Source of the DNA: Litoditis marina
Taxonomy: Eukaryota; Nematoda; Chromadorea; Rhabditida; Rhabditidae
NCBI GenBank assembly: GCA_964036275.1
Contig: OZ038434.1
Span: 11,303,060 to 11,367,059, forward strand
Direction of reading: 5' to 3'
DNA length: 64,000 bases
Position numbers and translations under genes: made by a program. Every line of letters begins with the position of its first letter. Position 1 is the first letter of the stretch. Below, in pieces: positions 48,026 through 61,029 of this stretch. The notes below the pieces were generated by a model that was not told the origin of the DNA, did no database searches, and saw only the letters and a list, made by a program, of their open reading frames with translations.

Positions 48026-50255
48026 TTAGCTGAGCCAACTGGGTGACAATACAGCTGTGAAGCCAACTCCATCTGATTTTATAATGGGTGACAAGGCATA
48101 CGGATTGAGAATGAAGGCTGAGAAGGCAGGAGGTGAGAGAATGAGCGGAGAGAGTACGAAGGGAGAGAGGATCAGAGGAGAAAGTACGTTAGGGATCATG
48201 ATGAACGGAGAGAGTGCGAAGGGCGAGAGGATGACTGGGGTGAGGGCGACAGGAGAGAGGATGAAGGGAGAGAGAAGGAAGGGAGAGAGGATGAAGGGAA
48301 CACCCACCCCTGGTGACAGGATGAGCGGTACCATGAGTAGCGGTGAGAGGATGACGGGAGAGAAGAGGACAGGTGAGAGAATGGTGGGGGACAGGAGACG
48401 GGGCGAGGCTATGACGGGGACAAAGGCCCAGGGGGACAGGATGACACTACCGAAGATGGCTGGGGAGTAGACCAGGGGACTCAGGAGTACGGGGGACAGG
48501 ATAAGGGCCTGGGAGACACCTGGAAATGGTATTTTTGATTAGTAGAGAAAAATAAATGTTATCAAAAAGTTCATAGAACGGTTATAGTATATAAAGTATC
48601 AGTGCTGCGTTAAGTTCTCTGAACAAAGTATTTGTCAACTAGGACCAACTAATTGTGAATGGTATATTCGGCGCATATGGATAATCCAAGGTGCAAATAA
48701 TCTAGTTTGACGAAAATAAACTATATCGATCATTAACATGATTTAGTTTTTTCTATTTATGATTGCTTCACCAAAAACAAGTCGAATGTTTGTAATAAAT
48801 TCTTCATTTTGTTTTGTTAGAATGTAATTCGCATACTTTAGTTCTGTATTGCTCATTCAGTAGTGGTTCGCATGAATTGTAACATAGTTAGTTATCAAAA
48901 CTATGGCTACAAATAACCCACCGACAGGGTCGCTGATGAAATTAGTGAGGACGATGGGCGATAGAATGATATCTTTCTTCCTTTGAACTCGGAACGCCAG
49001 CTGCAAGATTTCCATTTTATTTAATGAATAGTCCGACCCTTATGAAACCACTACAAAAATACAGAACAATCTGTGTTCTCGAATAGTGACTGTCTTACGG
49101 AGAAAGCTACACAGCAGGAAAACAAGTGAACAGTTCGTTCTAGTCTCTCGTGAGCAACGAGCGTAAGTTGTGACTTTTGTATTATTGAATTTATCTGGCC
49201 GTATTTTATAGGTTCAAAAAACCATTCAAGTGATTTATTTATCAATGATTCAATAATTTATATTGTTTCGATCGCTGAGCTGCCAAGTTTTAGTCAAGTT
49301 AACTGCAGTGTATGACTTGATTGATTGATTGATTGATTTGTTTACATGCAAGCATGTTAGAGACAGATAGAGACAGAAAAATAAAAATCAGCGAAATTTG
49401 AGCAAATATTGAAACAAGGAAAAAAATGTGGCGAACTTGATGCGAACCCTCACCTCCTCTTTAGCCAATAGATTTACTGTACTCTCGATGACTTCGGGGA
49501 TGTGCTCTGCGGAGACGTTGTTGAATCTGTCCAAAGCCTCGCTATTATTGTACGGGGAGAGGGGTCCATAGAAGAATTCCAACTGATCAGGCGTCATCAG
49601 AACGTATCCGGTTCGGTTCAAACTAGCCATCTAGAACAAAACAGAATTCAAATCATTTAGGTGACATTTCACAATTACAATCAACTATCGGTGTAGTTGA
49701 TGTGTATGGAAAATGTTCCGAGATGGAAAGACATGCAACCTTGAAACAACGTTTGAGGTATGCGGTTTTTTAAAAGGACGGCTGATTTCGTGGAAACAAA
49801 ACAGCTTTAGTCTTATTTCTCTCCAACCATTTTCAAACGTGATTCAATTTTTTCATTAAGTTATATGATTCTAGTTAATGTTACCTGTTCTTCTGTGAAC
49901 ATCGAGTTCAATTTCTCCATTCTCTCCACCTTCTTTCGTTCGAAGTCGCCGGAAATTTCCGTGACGTTGTCCTTGTTGAAATACAACGGTGTTCCGTCCT
50001 TTCCTCTCATTTTCTCCATTATTTCATCTCGTTCTTCTTTCTTTTTTATATCCTGTATTTGGGATAAAAACAGTTGAAATGTCGTTTTAAGATTTCGTTG
50101 GGAGTATGGAGTTTAGCTGTTCAGTGTTTTGGTTGTAGTACACGGTGGACACTACACAATATATGAAAAATCAGTCACTTTGAGAAAACACGCAGAGTAA
50201 CTTCCTTGTCCAGAGTAAAGTTACTAATTGCACTCGGAAACTTCCTGTCTCACTT

Positions 50256-50332
<77 letters not shown>

Positions 50333-53300
50333 CCCCCCCCCCCCTTTCTTACACACAAACAAAGTATGGTTGAATGACCCTACCTTCATATAGGTGACCG
50401 CATCAGAAACCCCCGAGGCCTCGATGATGAAGTTCATCCATTCCTGTTGACCCTCCGCAGCGAATACATCGAACATTTTTGCCAGGTTCAATGTTTCATG
50501 GGGACCAGACTCATTGTGAAGGGAGAAAAGGTTGGGTGACAACAGGTTGATCTAAAAAACGCAAGCTTAGTTTCTCATTTTACTTCCCTTCACTTATAAC
50601 TCCAACTTGCAATCGTGGGGGAAGAAATCGACAAAGGAGGTTACAAATGGGGGTTATTACCGTAACAACTATAGTATACTTTTATCTATTGTACTTTTAA
50701 TGTAAAATATATTATTGTTTTTTAAATGTGTTTCCAGATTATCTTATTCAAATATGTTTGAAGCTCTGTGCGTTTTTTGGTCACAATGAGTAAGACGACG
50801 ATTATGTTGGGCATAAAACATATAAATCGATCGTATGAATGTCGCCGATTGAAACCATAGTGCCTACCGTGTTGTTGTTCTTCTCCTTTTCCGGAACCAG
50901 TGACATCAACTTCGGCGAGACCATTTTTATAGTTTTGTTGTCGAAGTTGGAAACATCCTGCCCTGTCAGCGCCATGCCAATTTTTACTCCTGGAACGGGT
51001 AATGCTGTTTTACGTCTACTTGTTCATTTGTAGACAAAACTGTTCACGGTCTTCAATCTTTTCACAGGCGTCTCTTCCATCGTGGTTTCCACTTGAGGGA
51101 GTTAGGGATATTCCCTACTTGAATACACTGCAGGTGCAGTTGCTAAGTAGAATTTAGAGAAAAAAACATGAGAGAGGATGTTAACGATTCAGCTTGCGTA
51201 TACTAGAAGTTATTGGAATAGCCACCCAACAGGTAAAAAACACTCAATGATGCACTTTGTAATTGCAGAACTTATAGTTATGATGTGTTCTTCATGTTCA
51301 CGTGACTGTTTCACGTGACCGTCTTTACGTAGCAGTGAACACACCTTCGCGAATGAGTTTGATCGGCTGTCTCAATATTTTATCTTCAGGCGACATTTTC
51401 TTCTCCAGCTCCTCAACTTCTTCCATAAGCTCCTCATGCTCTGTCTTCACCGGCTCATCTTTGTAGAAGTTTATGTTCTGGTAACAGAATATGTTTCAAG
51501 TTTCGTAATATGAAATAGTTCGTTTTTCGATAACTACTGCTCAAACGGCGCTTATTTTGTAAAGTATGCGTGCAATTGGTTTGGAATGGCAAAAGTTTAA
51601 TCCTAATTTAATGTTAGGCTAATTAGTGATGTGCATTACTTCAAACATTTCGTTCACATTAAATGTTTCACATTGAATAATAACTTAACAATTTGCTATG
51701 CTATTCTCGTACCAAAATACAATCTGCGCACTTGAACGATTGTATACACACTCTTGTAACCGCCTGCAGTACGATGCATATCTTTTCTCTAAATCTGTTG
51801 TTTGCCGAATAACACCTACTGAGTTGTAGTAGCTGCTTGCAGTTTCCCTGAGAAACCATAAAAGAAAATGGTGTAAAACGAACCATAGTCTCCAGTGCCC
51901 CTGTGGGGTCTACCCCAACATCTTGCATGGCTTGGGTGAACATTTCAAATCTTTTCTTGATCAACTTTTTAGCCCTCTGTTTTTTCTTCAGCTTCTCACC
52001 CTCCTCCTGAATTTCATCAATGGTCCTCTGCCAGCTGGAATGAGGATGTATTAGCTGAAGTGAAGTTGCTCGTGGGTGTTCACTCTAGTACAGTTGTAGT
52101 TTGATCTACATACACATGATAACTGCAACATAGAGGGATTAAACCACAACACAGCAGATTAGCCCAGACCAGCACACACCCTTCCAACTTCCCCTTCGAC
52201 TCCCGAACCCCATGATTGAAGTGAACCTTTTCAAAAATACTCGAAGATTTTTTGTTTAACAGTCAAAAATGGTGCAAAAAACCCGAACCTCTTGTGGTCT
52301 TGTCCCTTGTTCTTGAACGCGCGCACAGTGTCCGTCAGCTTTCTGGCCAACATGGCGAACGGGGAGTTCTCATGACCATCGATGAGAGAGTATGAACTCT
52401 GGAACGGATTAATTATTGTTACAAATTTGATACATAGTATCTAAAGTGTTTTCGACGCAAATTGAAGATACTATGCTGCTACCTGCATTGTGTATGTCTC
52501 CTAGCACACCATTTTAAATTATTTTTATTGCATTTCTTACTGATAGCTCTCAGTTGCCGCACAGTTAAATATCATCATCCTTCGTTTGAGAATACTAAGA
52601 TGAATCAACGAACTAAATTGCCATTTTATCCATTCCATACAATTGTGTGACCAATCTGTTTCTGTCACAGTTAGTAGATGGCTCAACTACTTTTTTTCCT
52701 GAGCTTTCCTCCGTCTCATATAGGTCGTACTAAATGAATTAGGTAACTCGAACAATATCAGTACATTACCCCAAACAATCGCTTGACATTTTCTGGTTTA
52801 CCAGAAATTAGTAACAATATCAAATATCAAACAATAAGTAGGTTCGGGAACACAAATCTGATGGGTATAACACTATCTTAGTTCCAACACGTAGCCCCCT
52901 CCCTTCTCTAGAAATACGGTGTCTGCAGGCGTATGTGTTTGTTCAGGACTGACTGTAGTTTTCCATTTTATTTTCTGTGGCAGAGAAAGGTAACAACACG
53001 ATTCGATTTCTATTCAGATATACATCAGAGCATGTAGCTTCGATTGGCAAAACACTGATTTTTGAATTCATCTATTCATAACCACAACTGTGTGTATAGT
53101 TAGCGGACTTTGCAGAAATATCTTCCATAATTCTACATGTGTACCTTCCTGATTACTGTTGAAGTTCTTCTCTATGTTACTTTTTTTTACTTTGATCAGT
53201 TGTATTTCAAGTTATGCTTTGTTTAGTTTTCTTTTTTTCATTTAGCGCACCTCGTAGTGCATTGAATAAATAAATAAAAATGTATTTTATGGATTTTCGT

Positions 53301-55810
53301 GGAAACGGTTCATGAAGTTTTGACTACAGTAATCACAATGCCCATGCAAACCGTCATTGGTTATTCAACCTCGATTGTGAGTATAACGTTTGTCAGTTTC
53401 TCTCAGAGGTCAGAAGGTCACATTTTGAACTTACTTTCTGAACTGGCTTGATCGATTCCATGAGAGAAATTTCTCTCTTCATTCTTCTCCGGAATGAGCC
53501 AACGTGAGAACCGAGTGTAATCCGTTTCGCGTTCTTCAGGTACTTTCGTGACTTCCTCAGCCTTTCTGCTTCAGTTCTCGTCTTCCTTGAGCTATTCTTA
53601 ACTCCAGTTTTCTTCTTTTTCTTAACGATGCTTCCAATTCGTTTCGCTGATCCGTACTTTTGTAGTATTCTCATTTTTTTCGAAACCTTCTTTGTTTTGT
53701 GGCCGTGATCTGAAATTTCATTATGAAAGCAGTTTTTCAGGAATGTTTCATCGATTAGTTACAGATAGAAAAATTTATTGTGGTCAACTGAGTTGTGAGA
53801 TTCAAAGTGATCTATCAATACAGTGTTTAATTCAACAACCGATTTTCCGCGAATCTATTTCTCTTTTCGTTTTTAAGACTTGTTTTTTTCAATCATTGAA
53901 TTCCCATGTGTTCGCTTCCTGAATGATTCGGTTATTTCGAAATTGCAACCAAGTTGGAAGTAATGATCTACAAAGGGACCTTCAAAGGCGTGTCGTTTGA
54001 AACGACCATGTATAGTCTTACTTGTTTTCTTGCTAATTTTTCGTCTCTTTCCGGTTGACTTCTTTATTGTATCTTTGGTTTCTGTCTGCTTCGGTACCGG
54101 GTTAGTTTCGGCTTCTTCGAGAAGTTCTGCCACACACTTGGCATGAGCTGTCACGGATTTTGCTGTGTTTGTGCAATGGTTATGAGCTTTTTTCATTTGC
54201 GCCGACACATCATCAATTCTGCAATAAGTTTCATAAGAGAGCAATGAATTCACGTTGGTGGTCAACTGAGTGTAATATTTTCAGTTTTCGAGTTTAGAAG
54301 GTTTGTTCAGTTTGTAACTGTTAATTACAAACTGAACAAAACTTCAAACTAGTAACACACGATGACAGTCAGTTTGTGTTTTAATCAGAATTCAACTACT
54401 GAATACAAGGTATCATATCAGATGGAAAGGTTGAAAATGAACATTTTCGAGCGCTTGGTGATAGTTTAGAGAAATGAATTTCAGATAACAATGTGGAAAT
54501 TGTCCCTAGAAAAGCTAAGTCGTTGAGTAGTGGAATGTTATTCTTTGGTGCAAAGTGTCTCAGAACCCACTTGTTGGTAGCATAAGCTGCCATTAAACCA
54601 GAAACCGCCTGGTCCAGCCAATGTTGGTACATTTGGGTTCCCGCTTCCGTGGAAATGGTTACGGTAGTTTTCTTTCATCGAACTTCGAGGTGTTTATCTC
54701 ACTTTCCTCATCGGAATATCGGCAACGTCTTCGTCGGTTATTATTTCGTCTTCTTCCTGTATTTTTGTCTGACATGAAACAGAAAAAACTCATTTCAGTA
54801 ATCTGTATCACTACTCTCACTGAAAATTCTCTAAGATTCTGAGATATGTGGCCGGAGAAAATATATTAAAAACACATTAATGAATTAACTAATTTTTAGC
54901 GTTTCGCTGGAGAGCTCGATTCCGCTCTTAGCTCATTAGACCATCAGACTTTAAGTCGTAACGTGTGCTATGACCGTAGCGAGTTGTCATTACAATGTCA
55001 TCCAAACTTCAAGTTGAACCATCCGGACACTTTTCATCAGGTTGAAGTCACAAACATTATGACTCAAAGTAGTGTGTAGGGAACGGTGTGGTGAACATAG
55101 TACTCTCAATTAATGGGTATGTGGAGAAGGTAGATGTGAATTCACATCTTTTGAAATGATATTCATGTGAAGATCACAAATTGAAACGTACTCGAGACAC
55201 ATTCCTTGCATTGTCTTTGCCGTGTGCAGAGCAGTCTGATTTATGAACGGCTTCAGCTCATCGCTGACAGTCAGTGGAATCAATTTACCCAATCCTTTGG
55301 TCGGCTGAAAATAGCTCATTTTAGCGCAATAAGTGAAACAATAATCGAATGTTATAAGAATGCAAGTAGTTGATAATGCTCCACCTTTGGAAAACTGCAT
55401 TATTCTAAGCTGAAACTGATCAGCAAAGACTCTAACAAGTTGATGTTTCTGTATGTTTCTCGGTTTCTAAAGTGATACAAGTTTTTAAACTGGAATTCTG
55501 ACCTACTAGGCGTTGTGCTCTCAGAACTGATACTGTATCTATCCAAGGTCATCTCAGATAGAACTTTGGTGATTTCAATAAATACTGTTTTCGAAGAAGG
55601 AGACGGGGTGGTACACAGTACACTATGCCAATTAATTCAACTAGAACAATTGTCTAGTCATATAGTCGCGAAATCTACCCCAGTGTCGTTGGTGAGAAGG
55701 TACTGATCGAGTCCGCTCGGCATTGGAAGATTGACCAGGTTCTCCATCCATCGGAAACCGTACCATTTTGGTTGAATCGAAGAGTGCAAAGAAATCCACC
55801 AAACAGAAAC
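48026..55810 (-). CDS. mltn: MLT-10-like moulting-cycle protein, copy B (5' half damaged)
   Basis: Exons on minus: 55810-55679, 55304-55192, 54756-54571, 54218-54022, 53709-53435, 52398-52289, 52034-51884, 51477-51345, 50989-50868, 50551-50384, 50052-49885, 49630-49454, 49000-48922 and 48519-48026. From 54218 onward everything is open and in phase, ending in the same proline-rich repeat as copy A (last exons both 494 bases). Upstream there is damage: one extra base in the first exon before WMENL, one missing base in the second (TALHTAKT), two single-base losses in the exon at 54756-54571 (186 bases against 188 in copy A), and the exon corresponding to 45648-45536 of copy A is absent. A further 5' exon reading ITFANMNLSPRERQLKK may lie near 55890-55995. 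It is either a recent 5' pseudogene that could still express its 3' part, or a set of assembly indels. Confidence 0.8.
50246..50345 (+). repeat. (CT)n microsatellite followed by poly-C
   Basis: About 80 bases of CT dinucleotides, then TTTCTTTC and about 12 C, in the intron 50053-50383... adjoining exon 50551-50384 of MLT-10-like gene B. It is not coding, although an open frame reads through it. Confidence 0.95.
51198..51322 (+). mobile_element. MITE of the TATACT...AGTATA family in gene B intron
   Basis: GTATACTAGAAGTTATTGGAA at the left; TGATGCACTTTGTAATTGCA and GTTTCACGTGACC further in. It is more diverged than 18203-18337 and its right end is missing. Confidence 0.45.
54296..54346. other. 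Perfect 16-bp hairpin in gene B intron
   Basis: TTTGTTCAGTTTGTAA (54302-54317) pairs with 54325-54340 across a 7-base loop, and the stem can extend outward with one mismatch. It lies in the intron between the exons ending 54571 and starting 54218. Confidence 0.6.
54924..54957 (+). repeat. tRNA-Lys-like remnant
   Basis: TTAGCTCATTAGACCATCAGACTTTAAGTC resembles the D arm and anticodon arm of a lysine tRNA (TAGCTCAG, CATCAGACTTTTAATC), but no acceptor stem or T arm follows. It is probably a tRNA-derived repeat or pseudogene, lying where copy B has lost an exon. Confidence 0.25.
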
Positions 55811-57584
55811 CTGAATTTTCTCAGCATGAACCATGAACAATGAGTAACCCCTAGTTTGTTGAAGTTTGGCTATAACATAAACTGTTGGAGGATTTGCAGG
55901 CAGCGGTTATGCTCGAATTTGATTTCTTCAACTGCCGTTCTCTTGGGGACAGATTCATGTTCGCAAATGTGATCTTTGAAAACGCAGTGGGAGGTACAAA
56001 AAGTGCAGACGTACGCAGTTTTACACTGTTCTGTATTTATCGGTCAATCACAGTTTTTCTACGGGGACAGTAATTGGTCAAGTTCATTGACCACCATGCT
56101 CTATCGCAATACGACTCATACCAGAAACAACTACTTCTATAAATAATACTATTTTTTATTCATGAATTTCTTCGTAGCTTCCGCGTGCAAGATGTACGGG
56201 CTACTAAGATGCTAATTTTGAAGAAAGTGTGTAATAAAAACGAGAAACTCATCTCAAAACAAGTATCCTTGCAAAACAGTGAATAACTGCTCTTCGCAAC
56301 AAGTAAAATTGATTGTTTATTCAATCGTATACCGTATCTCGCGGTTGGGCATGACCAAGGATTCGCTATGTATCGTCACGATAAAACCCGATTGTGTGCA
56401 ACATAGCGCTCGTTCAAAGATTTACATCATACAATTATGTTGAACTGTGTTTTAATGAGACGTTGGTTACAAATGAACCCTCACTTCTCAGTAGTTACGT
56501 CGAACCACATTGGTTTTGAGTTAAAGAACCTACTGGCTTGATCTTCAAACGACATAGTAGAAACATACACAGACTAGAAACGAAACAGAGTTGGTTTTCA
56601 GCAGCCTTAACTGAACAACAGTTAACAAAAAAACTGTTAACGAACTTACCCAAAGAGCTGCTAGTATGTGGACACGCATCGAAATGGAACGTAGGGGAGA
56701 TGCATTCTGACATGTTATCTCGAAGTTCGAATATATTGGGTTAATCCTTCATCACGGAGCAACTAATTGGATCCGATTGTTCTCCTGCTAGACTGCGCGG
56801 CGAGATAGCGTGTGAATCGGAGAGGGTCGGGACCAGACCGTATGATAAGTCGCTCCCAATGGTTGTCACCCGCAATATGGAAGAAAAAGAGAGTTGTTCA
56901 ACTTGTTCGGAAAATTGGTGCATAGGAGAAAAACAAAGATCGGCACGTCTACCTACGAGTTATATTAAAAACAGTGATATTTTCTGCTTCACTAACTGCA
57001 CACATGAAAAAACAATAATAAGACCTTGACTTTCTCTTGAGAACATAACAAACATGGCTTCTAGAGCAATTTTTTTAAAGTTTTTTTTTCTGTTCCGGAA
57101 ATACAGTTGAAAAAAATACCTTTGATTTGTGTCTTACCTAAGTTGACAACTCGACATTGTTCCCTAGGACTACCGTCATTGCCGTGGCCAATTTTTGTGA
57201 TTTCTTGGAAATGTCGCGATTCTTATTTGCGCGTCAAAAATGGGTAAAAAGGTAAAAAAAAGAGGAAGTTCACTAAAACCTGGTTGACCTGATTCATTAT
57301 TCATTCTGTGTTATTCTGTGATTCGTCGCTAAACTACCGGAGGTCATTCGACGGATAGTTCCGTTAACTGGCTCACGTCTGCTGTTATCTTGAAATCAGT
57401 AAGAAAATGAAAACTGTGGGAAAAGATTGAGTTCAAAATGACTCAGTTGACGTGAGTCGGAAGAATAAACGTCTTGCGAAAATAGTTTCACACTGTTGTA
57501 AGGCGAAGAAAGAGTTAGGGTATACGTTTCTTTTTTCAGTCATAGTTGCAAATTCCGTTTTAAGGATGATAGGGCTAGTTATAA
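55811..57584. other. Region upstream of MLT-10-like gene B
   Basis: A possible 5' exon of gene B lies on minus near 55890-55995. Otherwise there are only short unrecognised frames and AT-rich DNA. No promoter motif stands out. Confidence 0.35.
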
Positions 57585-57732
57585 TCGAACTGTGAGAAGA
57601 GGACGAGTTCGGCCACCCAATGTCCGTGGCGAAGAAATTTTCCGAGTGTGCAGAGATAAACACATCTGGAGGGCAGTCAAGGAACACCATTTCGAAACGA
57701 TATGAAGTGAACTAAATAAATCTTGAATCTTG
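57585..57732 (+). mobile_element. 3' end of a dispersed retroelement
   Basis: The plus frame GRVRPPNVRGEEIFRVC and WRAVKEHHFETI ends in a stop. It is followed by ATATGAAGTGAAC, TAAATAAATCTTGAATCTTGA. The same tail (TGAATGAATAAATCTTGAAA) occurs near 4070 and 6245 and in their right-arm mirrors. Short TTGA-type tails after a coding end fit non-LTR elements; the family is not determined. Confidence 0.4.
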
Positions 57733-57879
57733 AGGGCTTTAAATGGTCTCAGGAAAATTGCAGAATCAACCGGTTTTGCGAAAATGACAATGAAAAAGGA
57801 GAATTATGTGAAATTGATTCTTAAATTTTTCAGCTCAGTACTCGGTTGCGCGTACAGCCTAGTTTTTCATTTGCATTTG

Positions 57880-57955
57880 CAGGTCTGAGTGGCCGAGTGG
57901 ATGCGATCTCCATTCTAGTGAAAACGGATTGGGATTCGACTCCCGTCTTCAGCGG
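57880..57955 (+). repeat. tRNA-like sequence (Ser/Leu-like), probably a pseudogene
   Basis: TCTGAGTGGCCGAGTGGATG matches the D-arm (box A) style of serine and leucine tRNAs, and GGGATTCGACTCCCG matches the T arm (box B). The anticodon arm and acceptor stem do not pair cleanly, so a functional tRNA is unlikely. Confidence 0.4.
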
Positions 57956-58161
57956 AAACATTTGTAATAATCTGCTAGTAATTTTCAAATATCTCAATGC
58001 TCAATGCTGTGTCAAACTTGATCGAATTCAGTTGCATTATTATCACTTAGTTATAGATTATTTTGATAAGAGTTTCTCCGTAACTATAGAAAAGGCGGCC
58101 AATTAGTGTAAAAAAAGAGTGTCTGGAAAGTAAAGATTAGTTTTGAAGAGTTTTTTATCAT

Positions 58162-58262
58162 TACGTTATGTTGATCATAAACGAAAGTTTTATTGAAATT
58201 CTTTGTTTAGGCGACAGCTCCCTCCCTGGCCTGGTGGGAGGCCAGAATCGTATTCTATGAGA
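58162..58262 (+). repeat. Dispersed repeat, copy 1
   Basis: TTATGTTGATCATAAA, GAAAGTTTTATTG, TTAGGCGACA and CCAGAATCG occur in the same order as at 59594-59722, with different spacers. Confidence 0.4.
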
Positions 58263-58904
58263 ATTTTGGTCTGTAAAATCATGTTTTTTTAAAATATTTT
58301 TATTTGATTTTTTGATTTGAACGCGGAATTGCGAACAATCACGTGAATCGGTCATGCTCACGATTGGGGATGCCAATTTCCATATGTAGTTTGCTCTCAA
58401 GACAAGCCACGTCCGACGAGTTTTTCACGAGAAGCAACGAGATACAAGTACCGCAGAGCAAAATATAATCTGTATATAAAAAAGAAAATAGTAGGACCCA
58501 TCTCAAAAAAATTCCACTGGAACGGTCTATTTTGAGAAGATTTAATTATTTGTCTCCTTGTAAGACTGTTTGAGAATTCTTATATTCTGTGTAGAACACG
58601 CAGAGAAATCTTGGGACGACGCTAACATACTTACATTTTTTTCTGAAATAGTCAGAACGTCAATACTGTTCATTGAGCCACAATTGGCAGGCTGACGCAC
58701 TGTTTTGAATTCAAACATTTCATTGGATGCCCCTATGATGAAAGTAAAATTAAGCAAACACGTAATGAATGACTCTGAAAAGAAAGTTGATATGGAAGAG
58801 CTGCCGAAGCCAAACCAACAAATATACCGTTTATTAGAATTCGCTGCCCTCAATTAAGCTTGATTTGCGCGTGCTATAATGTTAGTCAATTGCACATTGA
58901 CATG

Positions 58905-59352
58905 TTAAAGAAACCGTTCCGCTATAATTAGACTTTCACGAAAAATTTAAAAAGCTGGAAAAAGTTTTTTAAAGTCTTCTCATAGACCAAGAAAAACTTT
59001 CTGATTGAAAATTTGCATAACATCAAGCAATAAAGAATAGGACATGAACACTTTCACTGTGACGCAACTTGACTTGGTTCATTTACATGCAGATTTATTT
59101 TCATTTTGTCTTCTCTAATTGTGTATTCGTATGTGATAGAGTGTTTTAAAATTATTTGTGCACTTCTATAGGCTATTTTGAGCCTACCCCGTACGCAACT
59201 CCCCTATCGGTGTCATTACGTAAGCCGCTTTTCTGAGAAAACGAAGCAAGATAGGAATATAAAAGTATATATTTTCGATGATGGTTTTTCATTTGCCATA
59301 AGGTCAGATTGTTAACTCGAAAGTCAAAATTAAAGCGGGACGGATTCTTTAA
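58905..59352. mobile_element. TTAA-flanked MITE, copy III (longest)
   Basis: 448 bases between TTAA at 58905 and TTAA at 59349. The ends are TTAAAGAAACCGTTCCGCTA and GCGGGACGGATTCTTTAA. The right half matches copy II at 46382-46731, including GCACTTCTATAGGCTATTTT. The right end is directly followed by a truncated copy of the TATACT family. Confidence 0.7.
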
Positions 59353-59457
59353 ACACAGCATAACTCAGAAACGTGCAATGAAAGTATGTGCACGATGCCT
59401 CATTAGAATGCTTACTTCACATGACTATTCAATTGACTTCTAGTATGTCTAGTATAC
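59352..59457 (-). mobile_element. Truncated MITE of the TATACT...AGTATA family
   Basis: AACACAGCATAACTCAGAAA, CACGATGCCTCATTAGAATG, then ATTCAATTGACTTCTAGTAT. One end appears cut by, or abuts, the TTAA MITE. Confidence 0.55.
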
Positions 59458-59593
59458 GTTTTGTTCAATTGTCGATGATGAAGATGATTAAACCCCAAAT
59501 GTTGAATACGGTACTGAGAAACGTAATTTTGTAAGTAAATTTTTTTGGCATACATTGATTAATTTGTTCTCGTGGGCTCGGATATGTCTACTG

Positions 59594-59722
59594 ATGTTGA
59601 TCATAAAAAAATCCCTTATGTTGATCAGAAAAATATTTTGAATGAAAGATTTTTGTTCAGGCGACACATTCCGTTGCGGCAAACCGCGCCCTCATGAGAG
59701 CGAGAATCGCCGTTTTTGATAA
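59594..59722 (+). repeat. Dispersed repeat, copy 2
   Basis: Related to 58162-58262: TTATGTTGATCA, GAAAGATTTTTGTTCAGGCG and GCGAGAATCG. Confidence 0.4.
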
Positions 59723-60099
59723 GTTAAGTGCATACAATTTGTTGTAAACAATACGTTTTTGATAAAAGCTCGTGGTTTCCATAAATATTTCTCTAAATAT
59801 CTTCCTTTATATCAAATATCTTCCTTAAAATTAGTGATTCCGAACATGCAGCGTACTGTCGCTCAAGCCGGAGAAACATTTTAAAAACCACTTATTAGTG
59901 TGGTTATGATGGTCATGACCACACTGTCTCTGAGGCTGTATGCATGAAATATCCCAACCAGGCCCGGGATGTTCCGTGCATACGATATCTGATTAGAGTT
60001 GTGGCTGGTATTAGAAATGGTCAATACAATTGTTATGTTTTATTAGAAAGGTGAACGCGCTTCACGTGAAACAAACGTGGCATGGGAAACACGTTGTGT

Positions 60100-60715
<616 letters not shown>

Positions 60716-61029
60716 TCAACAATAAGAGTTTTCATTACACAAAATGTACTTTCATTTCTCCTCACGTTTTTATCGGGTGTCAGCTGAGACGGAGAACGTG
60801 TGTTCAGTGCCTGAGACTGCTTGTTTTCAACAACTTTTCTAGCTCTCCGCCTCACATTTGTCCTTTCATTACTTTCAAATGTGATTCATTGTGCTTGCTA
60901 ACTTTCTCGAGGCGCACAGAATTGCACTTCTCTCAGAAAAAATGTGAAAGCAATATACAAATAACTAAGCAAGAAGAAGTGCCTGCTCTATATATGACAT
61001 CCGGGTTAGTGGTGTGGGTGCCTTAAATG

